A stretch of DNA of 64,000 nt from Piscicola geometra (Eukaryota > Annelida > Clitellata > Hirudinida > Piscicolidae): positions 6,361,003 through 6,425,002 of the forward strand of contig OX030965.1 of NCBI GenBank assembly GCA_943735955.1, in the 5' to 3' direction. Shown in pieces: positions 63,800 to 64,000 of this stretch. The notes beneath the pieces were generated by a model. The model was not told the origin of the DNA. It did no database searches and was given only the letters and a program-made list of their open reading frames with translations. The first letter of the stretch is position 1, and every line of letters starts with the position of its first letter. The position numbers were made by a program, and so were the translations under genes.

Positions 63800-63841
63800 A
63801 GATCGACTGTGTACGCTGATCGACTGTGTACGCCTTCCCCC
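63800..63841 (+). repeat. Right terminal inverted repeat with an adjacent extra motif copy
   Basis: The 25-bp terminal repeat occupies 63817-63841. Directly before it, 63800-63815 is another motif copy (one change), so the right end carries two direct copies 17 bp apart where the left end has one. TA follows at 63842-63843. Confidence 0.9.
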
Positions 63842-64000
63842 TACGATATAACCTGGTTTTTTTCGGAAATGACACATCAGTTAACGTTGGATGATCCAAC
63901 TTGGATCAGATGAAAAAAGTCTTCCAAGATCACCATTTCTGGTAGAAAATGAGAAATATCTGTTTTTAAATTTACACATCTTTTAGATTTTTACAAATAA
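63842..64000. other. Flanking DNA at the right window edge, nothing recognised
   Basis: Less AT-rich just after the transposon (about 63870-63950), then AT-rich. It may belong to the same older sequence as 61.3-62.1 kb into which the transposon inserted, but no shared motif proves it. Confidence 0.3.

Larger units (their letters stand above)
62170..63841 (-). mobile_element. Pogo/Tigger-like Tc1/mariner-superfamily DNA transposon, complete ends, defective transposase
   Basis: The element is 1672 bp. It begins GGGGGAAGGCG at 62170 and ends with the exact reverse complement at 63841; the terminal inverted repeat is 25 bp and perfect. Each end is flanked by TA (62168-62169 and 63842-63843), the target duplication of this superfamily. 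The minus strand carries transposase pieces of the pogo/Tigger/jerky-like kind. A 16-nt motif contained in the terminal repeat occurs eight times in all, four toward each end. The element cannot move by itself, but its intact ends could still be used by a related transposase. Confidence 0.88.

Overview
This is animal nuclear DNA, very AT-rich (roughly three quarters A+T by eye) and almost gene-free. Two protein-coding genes can be read with confidence, both with spliceosomal introns. At the left edge, on the minus strand, lies the 5' part of a PSMD12/Rpn5 gene (26S proteasome lid subunit; four exons visible, the fourth running off the window). In the middle, on the plus strand, lies a complete three-exon posterior Hox gene (36411-39231, 541 residues). 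Its homeodomain is of the Post-2 / Abd-B type found in spiralians. That, with the extreme AT content, the Asn-rich protein and the long intergenic distances, points to an AT-rich lophotrochozoan/spiralian such as a flatworm or relative. The phylum is an inference, not something the window proves.

Layout: 1-1171 PSMD12 (minus). 1172-36410 is a desert of about 35 kb between two divergently transcribed genes. It holds a (TG)n microsatellite (3.1-3.6 kb), a 15-bp minisatellite (4.8 kb), a 91-bp tandem duplication (8.7 kb), CA-rich DNA (10.7-11.1 kb) and a few less AT-rich islands (20.2, 27.3, 32.2 kb). 36411-39231 is the Hox gene. 39232-61300 is a second desert. It holds a candidate tRNA-derived SINE (44.0 kb), 25-bp and 20-bp minisatellites (44.3, 53.4 kb), a short foldback element (47.0 kb), two possible orphan exons (47.2, 50.2 kb), a (TAG)n microsatellite (51.0-51.5 kb) and several compositional islands that could be regulatory DNA or decayed transposons.

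The right end (61.3-64 kb) is mobile-element territory. It has coding-like debris, a perfect 156-bp tandem duplication, and one well-bounded DNA transposon (62170-63841) with perfect 25-bp terminal inverted repeats, flanking TA dinucleotides and a broken pogo/Tigger-like transposase. The element carries eight copies of a 16-nt motif, four toward each end. This resembles the multi-site (IR/DR) organisation of some Tc1/mariner elements and is the most unusual thing in the window.

The two genes have no evident functional link: PSMD12 is a housekeeping proteasome gene and the Hox gene a developmental regulator. The surrounding islands may include Hox cis-regulatory elements, but nothing here proves it. 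No CRISPR array, operon or intact tRNA/rRNA gene was seen.
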